Source: Anaerolineales bacterium UBA5195
GTDB taxonomy: Bacteria; Chloroflexota; Anaerolineae; Anaerolineales; Villigracilaceae
Length of the DNA stretch: 48,352 bases
Reading direction: 5' to 3'
NCBI GenBank assembly: GCA_002412925.1
Contig: DHVZ01000089.1
Coordinates: 1-48,352, forward strand
Shown here piece by piece: positions 28,526-36,603 of the stretch (its first letter is position 1; each line of letters begins with the position of its first letter). The notes under the pieces are model-generated. The model was not told the DNA's origin, made no database searches, and saw only the letters and a program-made list of their open reading frames with translations. A program made the position numbers and the translations under genes.

Positions 28526-28906
28526 CTACTTGCGCCTCTTCTCATCCTTAAAGACCGTCGTCAAGACCACGCTGACCACCGTCACAACCAGGCCGCCCAG
28601 GAAAGCCGGCCAGAAACCGTCCACCGTGAAACCGACGTGGAAATTCGTGCCAACCAGGCCTGCCAGCCAGAACAGGAAGGTGTTAATCAGCAGGGTGAAC
28701 AAGCCCAGGGTCAGGATGATCAGCGGGCAGGTCAACAGTTTGAGCAGCGGGCGCAAAAGCGCGTTCAGCAGCCCAAAGATCAGCGCCAGCCAGATGAAGG
28801 CCAGCCAATTGGTCGAAGACGATTGCGGGTGAATTCCAGGGACGATGGCAACCGCCGCATACAGCGCCACAGCATTAATGAACCAGCGCAAGAAAAATTT
28901 TGACAT
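28526..28906 (-). CDS. Small membrane protein of the PF04020 ('phage holin 4_2') family
   Basis: A 126-residue protein with four hydrophobic segments and a basic end (FKDEKRRK). Family marks: FFLRWFINAVALYAAVAIVPGI at the N-terminus and FGLLNALLRPLLKLLTCPL in the middle, then a LGLFTLLINTFLFWLAG helix. Despite the database name these are mostly chromosomal membrane proteins of unknown function, not phage holins. An ideal AAAGGAGG lies upstream of the ATG. It is followed, on its strand, by the strong terminator at 28470-28499. Confidence 0.88.
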   Translation of the reverse strand: MSKFFLRWFINAVALYAAVAIVPGIHPQSSSTNWLAFIWLALIFGLLNALLRPLLKLLTCPLIILTLGLFTLLINTFLFWLAGLVGTNFHVGFTVDGFWPAFLGGLVVTVVSVVLTTVFKDEKRRK

Positions 28907-28943
28907 GGGAAACCTCCTTTGAATGACCTATCCTTAATACGCG

Positions 28944-29939
28944 CTACGCGGCGCGAGGTTGCATCCCCGGCGCTTCCATCCAGGCCAGGGTGCGTTGGGC
29001 GGTAAACCCGGCAGCGCGGATGGCTTCGTCCATTGGTCCGGCAGGATATTCCAGCGCCAGGCTGTTTGCTTGGGCCAGCACGCGGCGGCCATGCAGCAGG
29101 AGCGCGGTGACGGGCTCCGGGTCCGCTTCGGCGGGCAAGGCCGCCCACAACCGGTCGAGGCGGCTGCCCGTGCGCTGGCAGGCCAGCACGCCCTGGAGCC
29201 TGCCATTTCGATAGGCAGACCACTGGGCGGTATTGGTATCGGTGATGAAGCGGTAGAGGTCGTTGATAAGCCCCGGTTGGAAGATCCCCCACCCCTGGGG
29301 CTGATACCAGTCAAGCATCTCAGGGTAGGCGCGCGTCAGCCACTCCCGTTGAACAGGCCAATCACGATTAGGCCGCGGCGCAACCCGAAGATTGGTCTGC
29401 ATGCCCGCAGGGGGAGTGGTTCCAGAAGACGCCTGCCAGCTTGTGCGCCGCGAACGTTCCACAAAACCCAGCTCGCGATAAAGCTGGATGGCGCCGGGAT
29501 TGTCGTCTCGGACGTGCAGCCAGATGGTTTGCGCGTGTTTTTCCCTGGCGCGCTGCATGGCGGCCAGCGTCAGCTCCCGCGCAATGCCCCGGCGTCTGTA
29601 TTCAGGGTGTGTGGCGACATTGGCAACCAGGAAAATTTTTTGCCCGCGCTTGAAAAAAGGAATCAGGCTAACGTTGCCCACCACCCGGCCGTTATCTTCC
29701 CAGACAAAGCCTGAAAGCGGCAGGGAAACCGTCTCGATGACCCGCGGCGCCCAATCCAGGAAACTCGAGTCGCGTCCGTTGCGGCGCATCTGGTCGATGT
29801 ACGAGCGCCCTTCCGGGTCGAGCGTAGACGAAAAACACAGTTCAATCAGGTCGGCAACCGAGGGCAGGTCACGCAGCACATTCAGCGGACGGAGGCGGCC
29901 AGGCGTGGCAATCGGCGCAGAGGTCAGGGTGGAAATCAT
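28944..29939 (-). CDS. GNAT-family N-acetyltransferase
   Basis: A 331-residue protein with an acetyl-CoA-binding GNAT domain at about residues 18-190: VATHPEYRRRGIARELT holds the pyrophosphate loop RRRGIA (115-120), and LHVRDDNPGAIQLYRELGF is the typical C-terminal strand-helix. The second half (about 200-331) has weaker sequence features and may be a second, degenerate GNAT-like domain. The acceptor is unknown. Start 29939 is preceded by TATAAT ending 7 bases upstream, so the longer in-frame start at 30026 is unlikely. Confidence 0.85.
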   Translation of the reverse strand: MISTLTSAPIATPGRLRPLNVLRDLPSVADLIELCFSSTLDPEGRSYIDQMRRNGRDSSFLDWAPRVIETVSLPLSGFVWEDNGRVVGNVSLIPFFKRGQKIFLVANVATHPEYRRRGIARELTLAAMQRAREKHAQTIWLHVRDDNPGAIQLYRELGFVERSRRTSWQASSGTTPPAGMQTNLRVAPRPNRDWPVQREWLTRAYPEMLDWYQPQGWGIFQPGLINDLYRFITDTNTAQWSAYRNGRLQGVLACQRTGSRLDRLWAALPAEADPEPVTALLLHGRRVLAQANSLALEYPAGPMDEAIRAAGFTAQRTLAWMEAPGMQPRAA

Positions 29940-29946
29940 TGGGTCA

Positions 29947-29952
29947 ATTATA
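29947..29952 (-). promoter_or_regulatory. -10 box of the GNAT gene, near-leaderless
   Basis: TATAAT on the minus strand, 7 bases before the ATG at 29939. Confidence 0.55.
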
Positions 29953-30063
29953 TTCTTTTTCGAGGCTTGTGTGTTTCTTCCAGTTCCCTGCAATCCAAAA
30001 TGCGTATACAATAGACTCATACGCATTTCTTACAGCATTCTTTCAGTCTGAGTGCGCAGCCTT

Positions 30064-30072
30064 TGCTATAAT
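30064..30072 (+). promoter_or_regulatory. clpC promoter, extended -10
   Basis: TGCTATAAT, with TATAAT at 30067-30072; the predicted start near 30079 gives a leader of about 93 bases. Confidence 0.65.
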
Positions 30073-30079
30073 CCCACCG

Positions 30080-30134
30080 CTGGAATGCTTGCGGTCACAA
30101 ATTGGGCATTCCAGAAAAAGGTTCATCTGTGACC
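30080..30134 (+). promoter_or_regulatory. Possible pseudoknot or dyad in the clpC leader
   Basis: Stem 1: CTGGAATGC (30080-30088) with GCATTCCAG (30106-30114). Stem 2: GGTCACA (30093-30099, inside the loop of stem 1) with TGTGACC (30128-30134). The interleaved order is that of an H-type pseudoknot beginning at the predicted transcript start. It might instead be two overlapping DNA operators. Confidence 0.45.
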
Positions 30135-30171
30135 GTGACGGGTATAGAATTGTGGAAAGGGAACCACGCTT

Positions 30172-32595
30172 ATGATGCGATTTGACCGTTTTACCGAGCG
30201 AGCACAAGAAGCCGCCCAGCGCGCCGCCGAAATCATCCAACGCTACGGGCACAACCAGATTGACACCGAACATATCCTGCTGGCGTTAATTGAACAACCC
30301 GGCGGGGTCATCCCCCAAATCCTGGAACATCTCAACGTGAATGCCACAGCGCTTTCAGAGCGACTGGATGCCGCGCTGCGGGCCACCCCCAAAGCCAACA
30401 TCTTTGGCGGCGGGGCCGGGCAGATTTTCATCACCCCGCGCGTCAAACGGATCATCGACCTGGCGAACGAAGAAGCCAACCGGCTGAAGGATGAGTATAT
30501 CTCTACCGAACACATCTTCCTGGCGGTACTGACGGAACGCAATACCCCCGCGGCGCGGATTCTCGAAAGCGCCGGGATTACCCGCGACCGGGTCTTTGAA
30601 TCAGTCCAGCAAATCCGCGGCGGGCAGCGCGTGACCGACCCGCAAGCTGAATCCCGTTACCGCACACTGGAGAAATACTCCCGCGACCTGACCAAGCTGG
30701 CCCGCGAAGGCAAGCTCGACCCCGTGATTGGCCGCGATAACGAAATCCTGCGCCTGATCCAGGTCCTTTCGCGCCGCACGAAGAACAACCCGGTGCTGAT
30801 CGGTGAGGCAGGCGTTGGCAAGACCGCCATTGTGGAAGGCCTGGCCCAAAAAATCGCCGATAATGACGTGCCTGAGATCCTTTCAGGCAAAAAAGTGGTT
30901 GCGCTCGACCTGGGTTCGTTGATTGCCGGAAGCCGTTTCCGCGGCGAGTTTGAAGAACGTCTGAAGGCCGTCATGGAAGAAGTCCAGCGCTCGCAGGGCG
31001 ATATCATCATGATGATCGATGAACTGCACACCGTGATTGGCGCGGGCGCGGCCCAGGGCGCAATGGACGCCTCCAACATGCTCAAACCGGCGCTGGCACG
31101 TGGCGAATTGCAATGCATCGGTGCGACCACGCTGGATGAATATCATAAATATATCGAAAAAGACGCGGCCCTCGAGCGTCGTTTTGCGCCGATCTATGTC
31201 GATGAACCCTCCGTGGATGACGCCATCAAGATGCTGCACGGCCTGCGTGACCGCTATGAGGCGCATCACAAGGTGCGTTATTCTGATGAAGCCCTGGATG
31301 CGGCTGTCCACCTGGCCACCCGCTACGTGACCGACCGCCGCCTGCCCGATAAAGCCATCGACTTGATGGACGAAGCCGCCGCGAAATTGCGCGTGGCGCT
31401 CTATTCCATGCCGCCCGAGCTAAAAGACCTCAAATCCGAAATCGACCGGCTGGCTGCAGAAGAAGAGCAGGCCGGTGTGGCGCGCGATTACGAACGCGCC
31501 GCCCAGAAGAAATCCGAGCGCCTGCGCCTGGAAGGCGAGTACAAGGAAAAACGCGATAAGTGGGAAATCGAAAACCACATCGATGAAGTGGTCGATGTCA
31601 ACGACATCGCCTCCGTCGTCCATCAGTGGACGGGCATCCCCGTCAACCAGATGATGGAGACCGAGTCGGCGAAGCTGCTCCAGATGGAAGCGCGCCTGCA
31701 CGAGCGGATTGTCGGCCAGGATGAGGCCATCCACGCCATTTCGGACGCCATCCGCCGCGCGCGCTCCGGGCTGAAGGACCCCAGCCGCCCGATTGGGTCA
31801 TTCATCTTTATCGGCCCCAGCGGCGTCGGGAAGACGGAACTGGCCAAGGCCCTGGCCTGGTTCATGTTCGATGACGAGGATGCCCTGGTGCGAATCGATA
31901 TGTCCGAATACCGCGAACAGCATACCGTCAGCCGCCTGTTTGGCGCGCCTCCCGGTTACGTCGGTTACGAAGAAGGTGGACAGTTGACCGAAGCCGTGCG
32001 CCGCCGCCCCTACCGTGTGCTGTTGTTCGATGAAATCGAAAAGGCCCATCCTGAAGTCTGGAACGCGCTCCTGCAAATCCTGGATGACGGCCGGATGACC
32101 GATGGTCAAGGTAATATTGTCGATTTCCGCAACACGGTCCTGATCATGACCAGCAACCTGGGGACGGAGTTTGTCCACAAAGGCGGCACGCTCGGCTTCT
32201 TGCAGCAGAAGGCTGATGATGAGGAACGCGCCAACCAGGAGAAAATCGAAAAAGCGCTCAAGGGCACCTTCCGGCCTGAGTTCATGAACCGGATCGACGA
32301 AATCATCATGTTCTCGCCGCTCTCGGTGGAACAGATGGAGAGTATTGTTGACCTGCAGATGAAAGAAGTCATCGGCCGCCTGAACGACTACAACGTGAAG
32401 ATTGAGCTTTCAGGGGCGGCGCGCACCTGGCTGGCAAAACAAGGTTTCGACCCCGCCTTTGGCGCGCGACCCCTGCGCCGGGCCATCCAGAAGTTTGTAG
32501 AAAGCCCGCTTTCGATCGAACTCCTGGGCGGAAAATTTGCAAACGGCGGCACGGTCAAGGTGGATGTGGAAGACGATAAGATTGTCTTTAACTAA
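30172..32595 (+). CDS. clpC: ATP-dependent Clp protease ATP-binding subunit ClpC
   Basis: An 807-residue AAA+ unfoldase that feeds substrates to ClpP. Domains in order: double Clp-N repeat (about 1-145), AAA1 with Walker A GEAGVGKT (211-218) and Walker B IMMIDE, a short middle region (about 430-470) with a UVR-like ARDYERAAQKKSE, AAA2 with Walker A GPSGVGKT (548-555), and the D2-small domain. A ClpP-binding loop candidate LGF is present (GGTLGFLQQ). The short middle domain excludes ClpB. Start is ATG 30172 or the adjacent ATG 30175; AAAGGGA lies somewhat far upstream. clpP is not in the window. No CIRCE element is present. Confidence 0.94.
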   Translation: MMRFDRFTERAQEAAQRAAEIIQRYGHNQIDTEHILLALIEQPGGVIPQILEHLNVNATALSERLDAALRATPKANIFGGGAGQIFITPRVKRIIDLANEEANRLKDEYISTEHIFLAVLTERNTPAARILESAGITRDRVFESVQQIRGGQRVTDPQAESRYRTLEKYSRDLTKLAREGKLDPVIGRDNEILRLIQVLSRRTKNNPVLIGEAGVGKTAIVEGLAQKIADNDVPEILSGKKVVALDLGSLIAGSRFRGEFEERLKAVMEEVQRSQGDIIMMIDELHTVIGAGAAQGAMDASNMLKPALARGELQCIGATTLDEYHKYIEKDAALERRFAPIYVDEPSVDDAIKMLHGLRDRYEAHHKVRYSDEALDAAVHLATRYVTDRRLPDKAIDLMDEAAAKLRVALYSMPPELKDLKSEIDRLAAEEEQAGVARDYERAAQKKSERLRLEGEYKEKRDKWEIENHIDEVVDVNDIASVVHQWTGIPVNQMMETESAKLLQMEARLHERIVGQDEAIHAISDAIRRARSGLKDPSRPIGSFIFIGPSGVGKTELAKALAWFMFDDEDALVRIDMSEYREQHTVSRLFGAPPGYVGYEEGGQLTEAVRRRPYRVLLFDEIEKAHPEVWNALLQILDDGRMTDGQGNIVDFRNTVLIMTSNLGTEFVHKGGTLGFLQQKADDEERANQEKIEKALKGTFRPEFMNRIDEIIMFSPLSVEQMESIVDLQMKEVIGRLNDYNVKIELSGAARTWLAKQGFDPAFGARPLRRAIQKFVESPLSIELLGGKFANGGTVKVDVEDDKIVFN

Positions 32596-32617
32596 TTCCC
32601 TGGCAAAATAAACCGAG

Positions 32618-32645
32618 AAGACTTCATCGCAAGATGGAGTCTTTT
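32618..32645 (+). terminator. Terminator of clpC
   Basis: AAGACTTCATC pairs with GATGGAGTCTT (one T-G pair) around a GCAA loop, followed by TTATT. Confidence 0.7.
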
Positions 32646-32762
32646 ATTATGAAACCCCGAAGACTACCGCTTAGATAAGCAATGAATTCAAAAGCGCTCC
32701 CTGACCCTGCCCTTAATATGTGGGATTTATCAGGTAAAATCGGTCGTAAATCAGGAGAACCC

Positions 32763-34757
32763 ATGGAAAACAAAAACTTCTTTACATCTACTTCAGGGAT
32801 TATCATTACTGTGCTGATTGTCTTATGCTGCTGTTGCTGCATTGTTCTTGCCGGTGGGCTGGGCGGGGCATATTACCTCAGTGCACAGGTGACACCTTTT
32901 GCGCCGAATACTACACCTTTTAATTTTGATTTTGACAACTCCACCCCCACCCCGGTAGAGATTATCCGTATCCCTGTGGGAACGGTTTCCACTGAAACGC
33001 TGAAAACTATCAATGCTGCGGCAGTCCCTATCAACGATCGACGTGACTTAGCCTGCCGGCTGCAAAGCAAATGTGATATCCCCGAAACACTCCCCAGCGG
33101 TCCGTTCAAAGAGGGAGATACCCAGTCCTTCTGGCTGACCAATACCGATAATGCCCAAAGCTTTCAAGCCCAGGCGACCCTGAGATATGTCACTGATCAC
33201 GCCTATTTCTGGGTTGAAGATGGCGTTAAATACAATCAGGCCGATGCAAAAAAGATGATGGATACCTTTGAAACCAAGATTTATCCCACCAATCGCGAAT
33301 TTTTTGGCAGTGAATGGACACCCGGCGTGGATGAGGATCCGCATATTTACGTGGTCTACGCGCGGGGGATCGGTAGTAATACCGCTGGTTATTTTAGTTC
33401 ATCCAATCAATATCATCCTTCGGCGGCAAAATACTCAAATGCTCATGAAATGTACGTCTTTAACGCCGACAATTCCCCATTGAATGATCAATATACTACC
33501 GGGGTGCTTGCGCATGAATTCCAGCACATGATTCACTGGTATCAGGATGCCAACGAAACAGCGCTGCTTAATGAGGGTTTCGCTGATCTGGCATTCCTAT
33601 TGAATGGTTATTCAGTGGGCGGGGCGGATTACGCCTACATCAGTGATACGGATTTGCAGTTGACCGATTGGGGATCAGGCGATAACAGGCCGCATTATGG
33701 AGCTAATTTCCTGTTTGTGACCTATTTTCTAGATCGTTTCGGCGAAGACACCACCAAGGCCCTGATCCATAATCAACTTAATGGTTTGGAAAGTATCGAT
33801 GACACCTTACAGGCCCTCAATATAATTGATAAAGCCACAGGCAAAGTTATCACAGCAAACGATTTTTTCATGGATTGGGTGGTCACCAACTACCTACTGG
33901 ATGGATCAGTTGGCGATGGACGATATGTTTATCACAATTACAAAGACTCACCAAAGGCAAGAGAGACGGAAACCGTTGCCAAATGTCCAGCCAGTCTAAC
34001 CCGAACTGTCAATCAGTATGGTGTCGACTATATCCGTTTTTCTTGTGTTGGAACCTTTACTTTGCGGTTTGAAGGCTCAACCCAGGTTGGATTGTTGCCG
34101 GTAGACGCTGCATCTGGCAAATATGCTTTTTGGACAAATAAAGGCGATCAGTCAGATATGACATTAACGCAAGAATTCGATTTCTCCGGTGCAACTGGTC
34201 CGCTAACCCTGCAATACCGCACTTGGTACGATATCGAGAAAGATTATGATTATGTTTATGTTGAAGCCTCTTCGGATGGCAAAACCTGGCAAATCCTGAA
34301 GACCCCTTCCGGCACGGATGAAAACCCCTCGGGGAATTCTTATGGCTGGGGCTACAATGACAAAACCAACGGCTGGATCGAAGAGTCGGTTGACCTGAGT
34401 CAATTCAAGGGGCAGAAAGTCCAACTGCGCTTCGAATATGTGACCGATGACGCCGTCAATGGCGAAGGTTTCATGGTCGATGATATCTCCATTCCCGAAA
34501 TCGATTACTTTACCGATTTCGAAGCCGATCACGGCGGCTGGGATGGCGCGGGCTTCGTGCGCGTCGAGAACATCCTGCCGCAAACCTTCCGCCTGGCGCT
34601 GATTAACAAAAACGGCGGCGTCACCGTCCAGACCATCCCCGTGACCGCCGACCAAACGGCGGAAATCACCATCGACCTGTCGGATGTCACCCTGGTGGTC
34701 AGCGGCACCACGCCTTTCACCCGCGAGGACGGCCACTACTCGATTACGGTCAAATAA
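32763..34757 (+). CDS. Membrane-anchored M6-like metalloprotease (immune inhibitor A-related)
   Basis: A 664-residue protein. The N-terminus has one hydrophobic segment (about 11-40) that contains five consecutive cysteines, so it is probably anchored with the bulk outside. The catalytic zinc motif is HEFQH (251-255), followed by NEGFAD with E271 as probable third ligand, a gluzincin-type HExxH...E spacing. The region about 455-620 has the beta-rich immune-inhibitor-A C-terminal fold (TWYDIEKDYDYVYVEASSDG, FEYVTDDAVNGEGFMVDDI). Substrates are unknown. AGGAGAAC supports the start at 32763. The first three quarters are AT-richer than the last 450 bases, which suggests a mosaic origin. Confidence 0.85.
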   Translation: MENKNFFTSTSGIIITVLIVLCCCCCIVLAGGLGGAYYLSAQVTPFAPNTTPFNFDFDNSTPTPVEIIRIPVGTVSTETLKTINAAAVPINDRRDLACRLQSKCDIPETLPSGPFKEGDTQSFWLTNTDNAQSFQAQATLRYVTDHAYFWVEDGVKYNQADAKKMMDTFETKIYPTNREFFGSEWTPGVDEDPHIYVVYARGIGSNTAGYFSSSNQYHPSAAKYSNAHEMYVFNADNSPLNDQYTTGVLAHEFQHMIHWYQDANETALLNEGFADLAFLLNGYSVGGADYAYISDTDLQLTDWGSGDNRPHYGANFLFVTYFLDRFGEDTTKALIHNQLNGLESIDDTLQALNIIDKATGKVITANDFFMDWVVTNYLLDGSVGDGRYVYHNYKDSPKARETETVAKCPASLTRTVNQYGVDYIRFSCVGTFTLRFEGSTQVGLLPVDAASGKYAFWTNKGDQSDMTLTQEFDFSGATGPLTLQYRTWYDIEKDYDYVYVEASSDGKTWQILKTPSGTDENPSGNSYGWGYNDKTNGWIEESVDLSQFKGQKVQLRFEYVTDDAVNGEGFMVDDISIPEIDYFTDFEADHGGWDGAGFVRVENILPQTFRLALINKNGGVTVQTIPVTADQTAEITIDLSDVTLVVSGTTPFTREDGHYSITVK

Positions 34758-34832
34758 ACGCGCCTTTAACCTGGCGAGATTCTGGCGGTCAAGAAGGCTG
34801 GAACAATCACCCGGCAGCATTTAACGCAACAA

Positions 34833-34865
34833 TGACCGCCGATGAAAAGTTTGCATCGGCGGTCA
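34833..34865. terminator. Hairpin between the protease gene and plsY remnant
   Basis: A perfect 12-bp stem TGACCGCCGATG (34833-34844) with its complement (34854-34865), 9-base loop, weak T-tract. It may end transcripts from either side. Confidence 0.6.
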
Positions 34866-34875
34866 CTGTTTGAAA

Positions 34876-35098
34876 TCACTTCACGGGCTCTCCAATTTCA
34901 AGCCAGGCGGGTAACTTGCCAGCCAAGTTCCTGAACGCGCTCAAACTGACCAAGCCTTTGGCCAGATCCAGGGTGAACACCACCGCTCCCGGCCCGAATC
35001 CCGCCTGGCGGATGGTGTTGGTCGTGGTGGCATGACCGGAGCCGCTGTCGCGCACATCCACACCTTTGGGCAAACGCGTGATCCAGATCGAGGGGATT
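34876..35098 (-). pseudogene. plsY (glycerol-3-phosphate acyltransferase) remnant
   Basis: The minus-strand frame encodes about 73 residues starting IPSIWITRLPKGVDVRDSGS and continuing with GHATTTNTIRQAGFGPGAVV and DLAKG. This matches the first glycine-rich active-site segment of PlsY (GSGNxGATN-type) and its flanking helices. The N-terminal helix start and about two thirds of the protein after DLAKG are missing, and the frame ends in an unrelated tail (LPAWLEIGEPVK). A stop lies just upstream of the IPS segment and there is no start codon before it. I read it as a broken fragment; a full plsY presumably exists elsewhere. Confidence 0.6.
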
Positions 35099-35121
35099 TA
35101 TGTTCAATGCAAAACATACGG

Positions 35122-35127
35122 TAAAAT
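35122..35127 (+). promoter_or_regulatory. -10 box, leaderless arrangement
   Basis: TAAAAT ends 6 bases before the ATG at 35134; no ribosome site is present. Confidence 0.5.
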
Positions 35128-35133
35128 TTCCCC

Positions 35134-35592
35134 ATGACTCCCAACTGGATTCCCCTCCCCGGCGCACTCGCCCGCGGCTACCGCGTGGCCTCCGGCCCCT
35201 CGCAGGATTATCCCTACGGCGCGCTCGACCGGCAGCGGCCGCTCTTCAAGGCGCGCGGGCTGGACCTGGATGGTTACTTCAACGGCACGCTCAATATCGA
35301 CATCCGCCCGGCAACCTTTACGATGCTCAAGCCGGAATACACCTTTTCATTGGTCCAGTGGACGGACTTGCACCCGCCGGAAACCTTTTCCTTTTCGCGC
35401 TGCCGGGCCGTCTACCGCGAGGTCGAATACGAGGGCTGGGTCTATTATCCGCACCCCGAGACGAAACTGCGCAACTTCCAGAACCCGTCGCTGCTGGAGG
35501 TGATTGCGCGGCCCATTCCCGGCATCGCCTATGGGGATGCGCTGGTTGTCTGGGTCAATCTGGATGAAATCAGCGTCAGGGCGCAAGGATAA
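35134..35592 (+). CDS. Conserved-looking protein of unknown function (possible cradle-loop barrel)
   Basis: A 152-residue soluble protein, not firmly recognised. It contains YPYGALDRQRPLF (about 28-40), a YFNGTLNIDIRP segment (about 48-59) and a WVYYPHPETK segment (about 107-116), and ends in hydrophobic strands with GIAYGD. The NGTLNIDI plus late GxxYGD pattern is reminiscent of DUF120-type (CTP-dependent riboflavin kinase) barrels, but the kinase nucleotide site cannot be confirmed. No neighbours inform function: a plsY remnant lies upstream and a dead transposase downstream. The start codon is placed 6 bases after TAAAAT. Confidence 0.6.
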   Translation: MTPNWIPLPGALARGYRVASGPSQDYPYGALDRQRPLFKARGLDLDGYFNGTLNIDIRPATFTMLKPEYTFSLVQWTDLHPPETFSFSRCRAVYREVEYEGWVYYPHPETKLRNFQNPSLLEVIARPIPGIAYGDALVVWVNLDEISVRAQG

Positions 35593-35642
35593 GGGTTGAG
35601 CGTCCAGAACGCTGGGGGAAATCCCGAATCTAGCCCTATCAC

Positions 35643-35690
35643 GGTCACAAATTGCGCTTTTTCTAGTGCAGGAATGCGCACTTTGTGACC
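35643..35690. repeat. Hairpin at the edge of the transposase remnant
   Basis: GGTCACAAA (35643-35651) pairs with TTTGTGACC (35682-35690), and TGCGC (35653-35657) with GCGCA (35676-35680) inside. Its first 12 bases (GGTCACAAATTG) recur exactly in the clpC leader at 30093-30104. Confidence 0.55.
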
Positions 35691-35702
35691 ACCGGCATTC
35701 TA

Positions 35703-36490
35703 TCAGCGGCAGCCAACGACCCTGTAGATTTGTGTTTTTGGCAGGCGCAGCAAGATTTCATACCAATCCAGCCTGTTCACCAGGCGTTCCTTGTCAAAGC
35801 TTTGCTTTCCCCCGCCGGCATAGATGTGCATTACCCCGCGCTGGAAAATTCCTGCCAGGGTAGCTTCTGCGCCGCACCCCGTTTGAAAGTGGGCCGCTTC
35901 CCGGTCATATAAACAAACGGTGCTACAGCCAACTTCCTTGTACCCAGTGGGCCCACTGGCATGTTTCCTGGGCTGTTCGGCTTTTTTGAGCTTATCAACC
36001 CCGCGAATCGGAGCCATAACGCCGTCCACGGAAATTGCCAGCACATCCGCATGCGCTGGAACCGTTTCAGCCCGGCGAAGTTGGGCTTCCCATTCGACAC
36101 GGCGGTCTTCCCAAACAGACCGCTGCGTAATTCCAACGGAGACAGGGTTTTGTCTTGGGCGTTGACGCCCACGTAGAGATGGCGCGCCCCGGTGACACAA
36201 CCCGCAGCCGTCAGATACGTTTCTGAAGAACAGCGACCTTTACGACAGGTTTTCTGCTTCATCGTGATTTACTCAGCCGTGACATCGTAGCGGCTTAACT
36301 CCTCTTGTAGCAATTCGCACTCCAGGAGCATGACCAGCTGATGAAGTTCTTGTTCATAGTCTTCAAAATCGTTCACGCTGAGCCATTCAGCTTGCGGCTC
36401 AGCCCATTTTTGACGCCGGTTCTGGATCAATTCGACCAGTTGCTTGGCCGCAGCACTATGCAAAAAAATGTCGGTATGGCACAATTCCAT
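35703..36490 (-). pseudogene. Decayed ISKra4-like transposase
   Basis: Read on the minus strand from 36490. The first 73 codons end ...ECELLQEELSRYDVTAE, then TAA (36271-36269). The same frame goes on with RCSSETYLTAAGCVTGARHLYV and TLSPLELRSG, which resembles the N-terminal half of ISKra4-family transposases (ETYLTAAG...LYR...CPLELRAG). A frameshift follows near 36110. The second frame then gives LAISVDGVMAPIR and GYKEVGCSTVCLYD, like the family's DGVMVP...CGTVSLYD block. Beyond about 35880 the similarity fades and the C-terminal catalytic part is missing. It has at least one stop, one frameshift and one truncation. Family call from memory of motifs only. Confidence 0.55.
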
Positions 36491-36603
36491 CGGTAGCCTT
36501 TGCTATGGGTAGGGTTCTCTGAGAACATCTACTTTCGGGCGAGGCTACTCTATTTTTCGCTTTTCAACCAATCTTTACGTTTTCAGAGATCCGCCCAGGC
36601 AAT

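Noticed and set aside
28526..28906. Prophage signal because of the 'phage holin' family name
   Set aside because: The family is mostly chromosomal; no other phage gene is nearby.
30064..30171. CIRCE (HrcA) element before clpC
   Set aside because: The inverted repeat is CTGGAATGC/GCATTCCAG, not TTAGCACTC/GAGTGCTAA.
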